Source: Methylococcaceae bacterium (GTDB lineage Bacteria > Pseudomonadota > Gammaproteobacteria > Methylococcales > Methylomonadaceae). From it: a DNA stretch of 5,584 nt. Location: assembly GCA_030699345.1 (NCBI GenBank), contig JAUYMX010000220.1:1-5584 (forward strand), given 5' to 3'. The position numbers and the translations under genes were made by a program. Shown piece after piece: positions 1 to 5,575 of this stretch. Numbering within the stretch: position 1 is the stretch's first letter; the number at the start of each line of letters is the position of its first letter. The notes beneath the pieces are model-generated. The model saw nothing but the letters and a program-made list of their open reading frames with translations. It made no database searches and was not told the DNA's origin.

Positions 1-68
1 AAGGTATCGCCTAACTTGTTGAGCTTGGCTTCACGTTCTTCGGCAGCAAATAGGCTTTCTTTGATCAT
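1..68 (-). CDS. IS5-type transposase, N-terminal fragment (runs off the left edge)
   Basis: Reading the minus strand from the ATG at 68-66 gives 22 codons that continue past position 1. The peptide begins MIKESLFAAEERE and continues AKLNKLGDT. This matches the N-terminal pattern 'SLF-x-x-E-x-R-x-x-KL-x-x-LGD' that I know from IS5-family DDE transposases. That family cuts and joins the ends of its own element. An in-frame stop lies upstream at 83-81, and no other ATG intervenes, so this start is the first available. I see no clear Shine-Dalgarno sequence before it. Nothing in the window shows whether the rest of the gene is intact. The family call rests on recognising a short N-terminus and on the inverted repeat found at 126-142. 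Confidence 0.65.
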   Translation of the reverse strand, partial: MIKESLFAAEEREAKLNKLGDT

Positions 69-125
69 GGCGGTGGGTGCTTAGAAACTAAAATGGGACT
101 GGGGAGTATTATCCCATGATGTCGA

Positions 126-142
126 GTTTTTCGAGGTGCCCT
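126..142 (-). repeat. Terminal inverted repeat of the IS, shared with the MITE-like element
   Basis: The 17-mer GTTTTTCGAGGTGCCCT is identical at 16 of 17 positions to GTTTTTCGAGGTTCCCT at 1692-1708. Its reverse complement matches 1586-1602 at 15 of 17. It lies about 57 bp upstream of the transposase start, where an IS terminus is expected. Confidence 0.65.
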
Positions 143-165
143 TCGGTGTCGAATAGCGCTCTAAA

Positions 166-218
166 TTGATTGTGTGTGATACATAAGAAAATATGTAACG
201 TTAGGGCGTTTATATATT
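166..218 (+). promoter_or_regulatory. Possible promoter region of the small secreted protein gene
   Basis: This AT-rich stretch lies between the IS end and the gene at 243. A TATATT box at 213-218 (5 of 6 to the -10 consensus) has no convincing -35 at normal spacing. A TTGATT at 166-171 has only a poor -10 partner. An inverted repeat, ACATA-N6-TATGT (181-196), lies between them and could be an operator. A promoter must lie here or further upstream because the gene has no upstream partner. The exact boxes are uncertain. Confidence 0.25.
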
Positions 219-229
219 AAATAGAATCT

Positions 230-235
230 AAGGAG
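230..235 (+). promoter_or_regulatory. Shine-Dalgarno site of the secreted protein gene
   Basis: AAGGAG lies 7 nt before the ATG at 243. It is a near-ideal site and fixes the start codon. Confidence 0.85.
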
Positions 236-242
236 CCTGAAG

Positions 243-626
243 ATGAAAAAAATAAACCTAGTCACAATTTCATTATTAGCATTTTTTGTAAATAGTGCTT
301 ACGCTGAAATTACATTGGAATCTAAGTCAGAAGTCGAAGGTACTTGGAAACTGCAATATACTAAAAATTCTTTGAATGATAAGGAGGCTATTAATAGAGA
401 AGACACCTGGGTATTTAAAGATGGCAAAGCCACTATTTTACATATACCTCGTGATGGCAAATATTATGATCAGCCACCGGTAAATTATGAAATTGAAAAT
501 GGTAAGTTAAAAATTGCGCTGGTTGGCAATGGCAGATTTGATATTTTTTCTTTAGAAGAAAAAGACGATAAATCTATGACGCTTAAAGGTAAATTTGGCG
601 GCTATTACTACTTTACTAAGAAATAA
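243..626 (+). CDS. Small secreted protein of unknown function, possibly lipocalin-like
   Basis: The 127-residue product starts with a clear Sec signal peptide. It has lysines at 2-3, a hydrophobic core at about 4-16, and a signal peptidase I site after Ala-Tyr-Ala (19-21). There is no lipobox cysteine, so export to the periplasm or outside is expected rather than lipidation. The mature part is about 106 residues, polar, without cysteine, and rich in alternating beta-strand patterns. It opens with EGTWKL (32-37), has WVFKDGKATIL (56-66), and ends with an aromatic GGYYYF stretch. A 'GTW' start followed by short strands resembles lipocalin-like small-ligand domains, but this is a fold impression and not a family match. 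I do not recognise the gene. It is AT-rich compared with mutL and miaA and sits between an IS end and a convergent membrane-protein gene, which may mean it was acquired. The reading frame is very likely real given the signal peptide and the strong ribosome binding site. Confidence 0.85.
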   Translation: MKKINLVTISLLAFFVNSAYAEITLESKSEVEGTWKLQYTKNSLNDKEAINREDTWVFKDGKATILHIPRDGKYYDQPPVNYEIENGKLKIALVGNGRFDIFSLEEKDDKSMTLKGKFGGYYYFTKK

Positions 627-639
627 TATAAGCAGTATT

Positions 640-709
640 AATGGGGTGTAGGCGAGGTTGATTAGTTTTTATTAAATATCAACCCGGCCAGTCCGCCCCA
701 TTATTTTTT
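640..709 (+). terminator. Imperfect hairpin with T-run between convergent genes
   Basis: AATGGGG (640-646) pairs with CCCCATT (696-702), and GGTTGAT (656-662) pairs with ATCAACC (678-684). Mismatched bases separate the two stems, and the apex is AT-rich. Six T residues follow at 704-709. The arrangement suits a rho-independent terminator for the gene ending at 626. The structure may also slow transcription arriving from the DedA gene on the other strand, but there it lacks a T-run after the stem. Confidence 0.5.
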
Positions 710-734
710 CAATATGTACACGAGCTGTTGGTGG

Positions 735-1325
735 TCAAGAAAAACGGCCATTTCTTTTTTGTAAAAAATACCGTTCTAACTTATGAAAATAGGTATAGAT
801 ACCATAAAGAAAGCCACCTGCTATAGGCAGCGCGAAATACCAATGGGCTTTAGCAAAAGCCAGTAAAGTTAATATTTCTTCCCCGTATAAATATGCAGGC
901 GTTATTGTAATTGCCGCCCATACCCAGGCACTAAGCAGGTTAATAATGGCAAACTTTTTTCCTGAATATTTGGTAATCCCAATCGACATTGGAATGACGG
1001 TTCGCAAGCCATACATATAACGTTGTACGAAAATAATCGGCCAGCCATATTTTTTTAATAATAAATGTGCAATCGCAAATTTACGTCGTTGGCTATGTAG
1101 TTTTCGTTGAATAAAGCCTTTATTAAAACGGCCAATATAAAAATAGATTTGATCGCCGGCAAAACCGCCCAATCCAGCTATAAAAACTGTCATGAAATAC
1201 TCCATGTCGCCAGTATGCGACATGATGCCTCCCATGATTAAGCCCATTTCACCTTCTAATATGGCCCAAAGAAATAAAATTACGTAACCGTATTCTTTAA
1301 GCCAGCCGATAAATAATTCTTCCAT
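735..1325 (-). CDS. DedA-family (VTT/SNARE-associated domain) inner-membrane protein, YohD-like
   Basis: The 196-residue integral membrane protein carries the DedA family signatures. These are Glu-Gly-Glu at 24-26 in the first hydrophobic segment, GGFAGDQ-x-YFYIGR at 53-66 (Gly57-Asp58 and the Gly-Arg pair), and QRYMYGLRTVIP at 101-112 followed by Gly116. Hydrophobic segments lie at about 13-33, 44-64, 95-115, 126-147 and 160-180, with a basic C-terminus. Length and motif wording resemble E. coli YohD (about 190 residues) more than longer DedA members. Some DedA proteins recycle undecaprenyl phosphate or other lipids across the inner membrane, and loss of several in E. coli affects envelope integrity and drug tolerance. 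The substrate of this member cannot be read from sequence. The start has only a weak purine stretch (AAAGAG) very close to the ATG. The gene is AT-rich and stands alone, converging on the secreted protein gene. The family call is firm; the specific role is not. Confidence 0.9.
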   Translation of the reverse strand: MEELFIGWLKEYGYVILFLWAILEGEMGLIMGGIMSHTGDMEYFMTVFIAGLGGFAGDQIYFYIGRFNKGFIQRKLHSQRRKFAIAHLLLKKYGWPIIFVQRYMYGLRTVIPMSIGITKYSGKKFAIINLLSAWVWAAITITPAYLYGEEILTLLAFAKAHWYFALPIAGGFLYGIYTYFHKLERYFLQKRNGRFS

Positions 1326-1378
1326 AACTCTTTAATTTAGTTGTGATACTGCTTTGTTTGCAGTTGAGTTTACGATAG

Positions 1379-1402
1379 TCATATTTAGCATGCTAAATAT
1401 GA
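1379..1402. promoter_or_regulatory. Perfect 24-bp palindrome upstream of the DedA gene (candidate operator)
   Basis: Each half is TCATATTTAGCA and the second half is its exact reverse complement, with no spacer. The centre TTAGCATGCTAA (1385-1396) differs at one position from the TTAGCAAGCTAA site of SlyA, a MarR-family regulator. It lies 54 bp before the DedA start codon, in the promoter or leader region. With no loop it is more likely a site for a dimeric DNA-binding protein than a terminator. Which protein binds, if any, is inference. No regulator gene is present in the window. Confidence 0.5.
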
Positions 1403-1515
1403 TCAGAAAGGTTCATAGAGAGCGCTAGTATAGAAGAAGGAAATAAAAATACCTATCAACAACCCCGTAATGGATTAAAGACTCGCAATTTCAACTGAAT
1501 AGATTTAGGCAAGCT

Positions 1516-1560
1516 GTAGGTGCGAATTCATTCGCATTATGCGGATAAATCCGCACCTAC
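1516..1560. repeat. REP doublet (head-to-head palindromes, BIME-like)
   Basis: Two short hairpins face each other. The first is GTAG, then a stem TGCGAA (1521-1526) with TTCGCA (1531-1536) around loop TTCA. The second is TGCGGA (1540-1545) with TCCGCA (1550-1555) around TAAA, ending CCTAC. The outer 9 bp (GTAGGTGCG at 1516-1524 and CGCACCTAC at 1552-1560) are also complementary. A GTAG tetranucleotide at the foot of the hairpin is the hallmark of REP elements mobilised by REP-associated tyrosine transposases (RAYTs). A 19-bp stretch (1518-1536) recurs exactly at 4414-4432. No RAYT gene is in the window. Confidence 0.8.
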
Positions 1561-1584
1561 TCGGTCTTACCTATTCGTCAAAAA

Positions 1585-1709
1585 TAGGGAAGCTCGAAAA
1601 ACCCATTCCGCTCATGGTTCGAAAAGCTCACCACGAGCGGAACTCATTGATTTGTAGTGTACCGTTCGCACTGAGTTTATCGAAGGGCATGGTTTTTCGA
1701 GGTTCCCTA
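1585..1709. mobile_element. MITE-like element with IS5-type ends and an inner pair of inverted palindromes
   Basis: The ends are inverted repeats of about 21 bp: TAGGGAAGCTCGAAAAACC from 1585, and its near complement ending at 1709, with one mismatch and one extra base. They match the IS terminal repeat at 126-142 in 15-16 of 17 positions. The element encodes nothing, so it would need a transposase in trans. Inside are two related 23-bp units facing each other, 1618-1640 and 1662-1684, identical at 17 of 23 positions. The first is extended by a stem TTCCGCTC (1606-1613) with GAGCGGAA (1635-1642). They belong to the widespread type with a core like TTCGA-N3-GCTCA-N4-CGAACGG. TA occurs at both edges, which would fit a TA target duplication but could equally be part of the repeat. 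The right edge lies 5 bp from the folP stop codon. Confidence 0.65.
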
Positions 1710-1714
1710 GTGGA

Positions 1715-2530
1715 TTACCGGCTTTGCCTAATCGCCCAGGCCACGTCCAATGCCTGACGATTTTCTTTGACATCATGCACTCTAAACATTTGCACCCCAG
1801 TCATCACGCCCAGCGCGGTAGTGACCGCCGTTGCGGTGACCAATTCTGAAGGTTCTATGACATCGCAGAGACTGCCCATGAAACGCTTGCGGCTGGTGCC
1901 TAGCAGTACCGCATGTCCCAATGCCACAAAGGCATCCAGATGCGCCAGCAAATCCAGGTTGTCCTGTTTACGTTTGCCAAAGCCGATGCCTGGGTCAACA
2001 GCAATATGTTGTCGAGGAATGCCTGCGTCAAGAGCTGCAGCAATGCGTTGTTTTAAAGCAGTCAGCACTTCGGTGACCACGTCCTCATAATGAGGATTAT
2101 CTTGCATAGTTTTCGGAGTGCCTGTGCTGTGCATTAAGATGATTGGAGTTTTCGTTTGCGCGGCCAGTGTCAATATTGCCGGGTCATCGAGCCCAGCTGA
2201 CACGTCGTTGATAAGCGTGGCGCCCGCGTCTAATGCGGCTTTGGCGACGATGCTGCAAGTGGTGTCGATACTGATAGGAATGTCATTTCGTTGCCTAATG
2301 GCGGTGATCACCGGTACTACGCGGCGGATTTGTTCGGCACTGTCGACCGGATCGGCGCCGGGGCGGGTGGATTCGCCGCCAATATCGATAATGCCCGCGC
2401 CATCGATCAGCATACGTTCCGCTTGCGCTAACGCGGCGTCAATTGCGGTGAATTTGCCGCCATCAGAGAAGCTATCCGGGGTGATATTTAATATACCCAT
2501 AATCAGCGGTTTGTTGATGGTACTGAACAT
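1715..2530 (-). CDS. folP: Dihydropteroate synthase
   Basis: This cytoplasmic TIM-barrel enzyme joins p-aminobenzoate to 6-hydroxymethyl-dihydropterin pyrophosphate, making 7,8-dihydropteroate for folate synthesis. It is the target of sulfonamides. The product has 271 residues, a normal length. All expected motifs are present in order: MGILNITPDSFSDGG (11-25), DIGGESTRPGA (49-59), SIDT (87-90), INDVSAG (107-113), LMHSTGTPKTMQ (132-143), DPGIGFGK (179-186), GTSRKRF (211-217) with Lys215, and RVHDV (250-254) with the conserved Arg and His. HSTG replaces the commoner HMQG after the active-site His134. The ATG is preceded by AAGGAG (2546-2541) at 10 nt, which supports the start. The gene is divergent from mutL and lacks its common partners ftsH and glmM in this window. 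A MITE-like element begins 5 bp after its stop. Confidence 0.97.
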   Translation of the reverse strand: MFSTINKPLIMGILNITPDSFSDGGKFTAIDAALAQAERMLIDGAGIIDIGGESTRPGADPVDSAEQIRRVVPVITAIRQRNDIPISIDTTCSIVAKAALDAGATLINDVSAGLDDPAILTLAAQTKTPIILMHSTGTPKTMQDNPHYEDVVTEVLTALKQRIAAALDAGIPRQHIAVDPGIGFGKRKQDNLDLLAHLDAFVALGHAVLLGTSRKRFMGSLCDVIEPSELVTATAVTTALGVMTGVQMFRVHDVKENRQALDVAWAIRQSR

Positions 2531-2591
2531 TGTGGCTTAGCTCCTTAACTGTCAGTCGTATAGAATACCAGTTTTGTTTTCAGGCTGATTG
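2531..2591. promoter_or_regulatory. Divergent promoter region of folP and mutL
   Basis: Both genes start here, so two promoters are expected in or near 61 bp. On the minus strand an extended -10, TGGTATTCT (2573-2565), could serve folP. On the plus strand TATAGA or TAGAAT (2559-2566) could serve mutL. Neither has a good -35, and the two overlap, so opposing transcription may interfere. The mutL leader would be short, with only a weak CAGG (2581-2584) as ribosome site. Confidence 0.35.
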
Positions 2592-4400
2592 ATGCGTATT
2601 CACTCCCTACCTACTCAACTGGTTAACCAGATTGCCGCTGGCGAAGTCGTTGAAAGACCCGCTTCGGTGGTTAAAGAACTGGTTGAAAACTGTTTTGATG
2701 CCGGTGCCGGTCAAATCGTTATCGACATAGAGCAGGGCGGTGCCCGGCTGATAAAAATTCGTGATGACGGTTGCGGCATCGATAAAGAAGATTTGCCCTT
2801 GGCGTTGTCCCGCCATGCCACCAGCAAAATAGCCACGTTGAAAGATTTGGAACAAGTCGCCAGCATGGGGTTTCGCGGTGAAGCGCTGGCCAGCACCAGT
2901 TCGGTAGCACGATTGACCTTGATTTCACGTGTGCCAGATGCCGAGTGCGCCTGGCGAGTTAATGCCGATGGCAGCGAACAGAATTTCGATCCACAACCTG
3001 ACCCGCACCCCAAAGGCACCACGGTTGAAGTACGTGACCTGTTTTATAACACGCCCGCCCGGCGCAAGTTTTTGAAGGCCGAAAAAACCGAATTTACCCA
3101 CATCGAAACCCTGATCAAACGCATGGCGCTCAGCCGATTCGACATCGGTTTTACTTTAACGCATAACCAGAAAGAAGTGCTCAAACTTAGGCCTGCGCTC
3201 ACGTCCGATGAACAGGCGCAACGGGTGGCGGGTATTTGCGGGTCGGCGTTTATTGATAGTTCGGTTAGCATTGGTTTTGCCGCCTCGGGCCTGCAATTAA
3301 GCGGCTGGGTAGGCTTGCCGACCTTTTCCCGCAGCCAGCAGGATATGCAGTTTTTTTATGTCAATGGCCGATTGATTCGCGACAAACTGGTCGCGCATGC
3401 TGTCAAACAAGCTTTTCAGGATGTGCTGTTTCATGGTCGGCATCCGGTGTTTGTGTTGTACCTGACGCTTGATCCAACCCTGGTGGATGTCAATGCACAC
3501 CCTGCCAAGCTGGAAGTTCGGTTCAGGGAAGGGCGCTTGGTGCATGATTTTCTATTTTCCGCATTGCACCGGTCTTTGGCGGAAGTCAGGCCGGGGCAAG
3601 TGCAACACCTGGATATTCAACAACCGGCGGTCATGCCGGAGCATTCCGCAGCCGCACAGCGCCCAGCGTCCTTATATGAACCAAGTTATCAAGCCAGGCC
3701 AGTGCAACAAACCATCCTGCCGTTGAGGGTGGAAGAAGACATCCAAGCTTATGCGTCGTTGTATCCAAAAACAGCGTCCGTGCAATATGCAACGCCTCCG
3801 AACCAACATCTTGAAGACCAGCCGTTAGGCAATGCGATAGCCCATTTGCACAACATTTTTATTCTCGCTGAAACCAAAACCGGCATTATTCTGGTCGATG
3901 CCCATGCCGCGCATGAACGGGTGACTTACGAGCGCTTAAAGCAGCAGCATCAACAAGGCAAGGTGCCGAGCCAGCCGTTGCTGTTGCCGATTAAAATCCG
4001 GGTGAGTGCCCAGGAAGCGGATTTAGCCGAGCAGGAACATGAGTTTTTTAACGAACTGGGCTTCGAGCTTAACCGAACCGGCCCTGAAACGTTGGTGCTG
4101 CGGTCTATCCCCGTGTTGTTGGCCGATCACGATACAGAAACCCTGATTCGCGATGTACTCGCGGATATTCTTGAACACGGCAGCAGTCAGCGTATTCAGG
4201 ATCGAGCTAACGAAATACTGGCAACCGTCGCTTGTCATGGTGCCGTGCGCGCCAATCGCCGATTAACTATTGATGAAATGAACGCCTTGCTCAGAGACAT
4301 GGAGCAAACGGACAGGGCAGGGCAGTGCAATCACGGCAGGCCGACCTGGGTGGCACTATCTACTCAAGAATTGGATAAATTTTTTCTGCGTGGCCAGTAG
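2592..4400 (+). CDS. mutL: DNA mismatch repair protein MutL, endonuclease-motif type
   Basis: MutL couples mismatch recognition by MutS to strand incision and removal. The 602-residue product has the N-terminal GHKL ATPase: VVKELVEN (26-33) with catalytic Glu29 and Asn33, IRDDGCGI (56-63) with Asp58, RHATSKI (74-80), and GFRGEAL (93-99). A variable linker at about 330-415 joins it to the C-terminal dimerisation domain. That domain holds DAHAAHERVTYE (436-447), fitting the endonuclease motif DQHA-x2-E-x4-E with Ala for Gln. It also has ACHGAVRA (547-554) and CNHGRPTW (579-586), the other metal-site motifs. QPLLLP (461-466) is a likely beta-clamp binding site. E. coli MutL lacks the endonuclease motif and relies on MutH. 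This protein should nick DNA itself, as in Pseudomonas. I chose the ATG at 2592 over the TTG one codon earlier because MRIHSLP aligns Glu29 and Asn33 to the family numbering. Confidence 0.97.
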   Translation: MRIHSLPTQLVNQIAAGEVVERPASVVKELVENCFDAGAGQIVIDIEQGGARLIKIRDDGCGIDKEDLPLALSRHATSKIATLKDLEQVASMGFRGEALASTSSVARLTLISRVPDAECAWRVNADGSEQNFDPQPDPHPKGTTVEVRDLFYNTPARRKFLKAEKTEFTHIETLIKRMALSRFDIGFTLTHNQKEVLKLRPALTSDEQAQRVAGICGSAFIDSSVSIGFAASGLQLSGWVGLPTFSRSQQDMQFFYVNGRLIRDKLVAHAVKQAFQDVLFHGRHPVFVLYLTLDPTLVDVNAHPAKLEVRFREGRLVHDFLFSALHRSLAEVRPGQVQHLDIQQPAVMPEHSAAAQRPASLYEPSYQARPVQQTILPLRVEEDIQAYASLYPKTASVQYATPPNQHLEDQPLGNAIAHLHNIFILAETKTGIILVDAHAAHERVTYERLKQQHQQGKVPSQPLLLPIKIRVSAQEADLAEQEHEFFNELGFELNRTGPETLVLRSIPVLLADHDTETLIRDVLADILEHGSSQRIQDRANEILATVACHGAVRANRRLTIDEMNALLRDMEQTDRAGQCNHGRPTWVALSTQELDKFFLRGQ

Positions 4401-4411
4401 ATTTGACTTAT

Positions 4412-4467
4412 GCAGGTGCGAATTCATTCGCACATTCAATAATACCTGCGAATGAATTCGCACCTAC
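4412..4467. repeat. REP doublet in the mutL-miaA gap
   Basis: Two head-to-head REP palindromes form a 56-bp inverted repeat. GCAGGTGCGAATTCATTCGC begins the left arm at 4412, and the right arm ends GAATTCGCACCTAC at 4467. The outer 21 bp of the arms differ at one position. Each arm also folds on its own: GTGCGAA (4416-4422) with TTCGCAC (4427-4433), and the equivalent on the right. The right copy carries the GTAG foot as CTAC on this strand; the left copy has GCAG. The left arm shares 19 bp with the copy at 1518-1536. The doublet ends 12 bp before the miaA start codon, so hairpins in the mRNA could affect miaA translation or mutL mRNA stability. Confidence 0.85.
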
Positions 4468-4479
4468 AAACGACTCATT

Positions 4480-5433
4480 GTGCAAAACTCAAATAATCCA
4501 CCAGCCATCTTTTTAATGGGCCCCACCGCTTCGGGTAAAACCGCGCTTGCGGTACAACTGGCGCAACAGTTAAACGGCGAGATCATCAGCGTCGATTCGG
4601 CGTTGGTATTCAAAGGCATGGACATCGGCACTGCCAAACCGACTTTGACGGAAAGGGGCGGCGTTGTTCATCATTTAATCGACATACTCGACCCGGCAGA
4701 ATCGTTTTCTACCGGCCAATTTCGAAAGCTGGCGCTGGAGCTGATGGCCGATATTAGAGAGCGCGGCAAACTACCGGTTTTAGTCGGCGGCACCATGCTC
4801 TACTTCAACGCCTTAAATAGCGGCCTTGCGGTATTGCCGGAAGCCGATGCCGGTATCCGCGCCAAACTGGATGAAGAGCTGGCGCTATTGGGTAAAGAAG
4901 CGTTGCATCAAAGGCTTGCAGAAGTCGATCCGCAAGCTGCCGCCAGAATTCATCCCAACGACCCGCAACGTGTGCAGCGCGCGCTGGAGGTTTATGAAAT
5001 CAGTGGTCAACCGTTAACATCGTTTTTTACCGAGGCGCAAAGCCAACCCATTCCATACAACATAACCAAACTCATCATCGCCCCGGAAGACAGAAAAATC
5101 CTGCACGCAGTGATTGCCAAGCGGTTCCAACAGATGCTGCAACAAGGCTTAATCGAAGAAGTCGACAAGTTATTTGCACGCGGCGATTTAACTGAACAGC
5201 TGCCTGCCATCAGGGCCGTGGGTTATCGACAAGTGTGGTCTTATCTGCAAGGCGAATACGATCTTGACACTATGACCGAAAAAGCCATCGCTGCCACCCG
5301 CCAATTGGCCAAACGCCAATTCACCTGGCTACGTAAGGAAACCGATGCGCAGCATTTTCAAACCGGCCAAGCGGATTTATTGAAGGCCGTGTTGACGACT
5401 GTCAATGATCGAATAGAAGTGGCTAGCGGCTAA
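4480..5433 (+). CDS. miaA: tRNA dimethylallyltransferase MiaA
   Basis: MiaA transfers a dimethylallyl group from dimethylallyl diphosphate to N6 of A37 in tRNAs that read codons beginning with U. This is the first step toward ms2i6A, which steadies codon reading. The 317-residue length is typical. The P-loop GPTASGKT is at 14-21, followed by SVDSALVFKGMDIGTAKP (37-54) with Asp39, HHLIDILDP (64-72), LVGGTMLYFNAL (101-112), HPNDPQRVQRALEVYE (158-173), AIRAVGYRQ (243-251), and a basic C-terminal helix ending ATRQLAKRQFTWLRK. The start is GTG at 4480. The next in-frame Met is inside the P-loop strand, too late, and a stop lies upstream at 4453-4455 within the REP doublet. I see no Shine-Dalgarno sequence. 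The gene follows mutL by 79 bp, a common pairing, and is likely co-transcribed with it. The usual downstream partner hfq is not found before the window ends. Confidence 0.97.
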   Translation: MQNSNNPPAIFLMGPTASGKTALAVQLAQQLNGEIISVDSALVFKGMDIGTAKPTLTERGGVVHHLIDILDPAESFSTGQFRKLALELMADIRERGKLPVLVGGTMLYFNALNSGLAVLPEADAGIRAKLDEELALLGKEALHQRLAEVDPQAAARIHPNDPQRVQRALEVYEISGQPLTSFFTEAQSQPIPYNITKLIIAPEDRKILHAVIAKRFQQMLQQGLIEEVDKLFARGDLTEQLPAIRAVGYRQVWSYLQGEYDLDTMTEKAIAATRQLAKRQFTWLRKETDAQHFQTGQADLLKAVLTTVNDRIEVASG

Positions 5434-5546
5434 AGAATTTTTTATGAAGTGCCAACTTTAGGAAGCTTAGGCAGGGAATGCGTTAGATTGGTTGTCTATT
5501 TCTCAACGTGATGTTCCTCGATCCTTTGGTAATGGAAATATCAAGC

Positions 5547-5575
5547 TTTCCAATGGCTTAAAAACTCCCTATAAT
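5547..5575 (+). promoter_or_regulatory. Sigma-70 promoter with GC-rich discriminator, reading out of the window
   Basis: TTTCCA (5547-5552, 4 of 6 to the -35 consensus) stands 17 bp before a perfect TATAAT (5570-5575), followed directly by GCGCG. That discriminator is typical of growth-rate-controlled, ppGpp-sensitive promoters of tRNA and rRNA genes in gammaproteobacteria. The -35 also forms the right arm of an inverted repeat, TGGAAA (5533-5538) and TTTCCA, around 8 bp, possibly a coincidence. The gene it drives is beyond position 5584. A stable RNA is my first guess, and a translation-related protein gene is the alternative. Confidence 0.6.

Larger units (their letters stand above)
1..142 (-). 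mobile_element. Right-hand end of an IS5-type insertion sequence
   Basis: The element contains the transposase start (68), a leader of about 73 bp, and a probable terminal inverted repeat at 126-142. Read inward on the minus strand, that repeat is AGGGCACCTCGAAAAAC. The same sequence, with one or two changes, bounds the separate element at 1585-1709. This supports its being a real transposon end. The leader also holds a 6-bp stem (ATGGGA at 93-98, TCCCAT at 112-117) and a GATAAT box on the minus strand (113-108) that may be the transposase -10. The exact outer boundary could be 141 or 142. The target duplication cannot be judged because the other end lies outside the window. Confidence 0.6.
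1326..1714. other. Non-coding interval between the DedA gene and folP
   Basis: These 389 bp lie between two minus-strand genes. They hold the upstream region of the DedA gene with the 24-bp palindrome, a stretch at 1403-1515 in which I see no feature, the REP pair at 1516-1560, and the MITE-like element at 1585-1709. A minus-strand TATACT (1436-1431) could be a -10 for the DedA gene, but no -35 stands at the right distance. The frames open on the plus strand here are products of repeat sequence and not credible genes. Confidence 0.7.

Noticed and set aside
1431..1470. Sigma-70 promoter for the DedA gene using minus-strand TATACT and TTGATA
   Set aside because: The two boxes are about 21 bp apart, outside the workable spacing, so only a lone -10-like box remains.
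1516..1709. CRISPR-like repeats
   Set aside because: The repeats are inverted pairs of two unrelated families with no regular spacers, and no cas gene is present.
1539..1757. Plus-strand open frame of 72 codons
   Set aside because: It is made of the REP doublet, the MITE-like element and the antisense of the folP end. There is no ribosome site and no protein-like composition.
1767..2540. Two long plus-strand frames opposite folP
   Set aside because: They are antisense shadows of folP. All folP motifs read cleanly on the minus strand, and the shadow peptides lack any family pattern.
2589..2591. TTG as the mutL start codon
   Set aside because: ATG follows immediately. Starting at ATG puts the catalytic Glu and Asn at the family positions 29 and 33.
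5424..5443. Rho-independent terminator directly after miaA
   Set aside because: There is a T-run at 5438-5443, but the bases before it form only a 3-bp stem, too weak to support a terminator.
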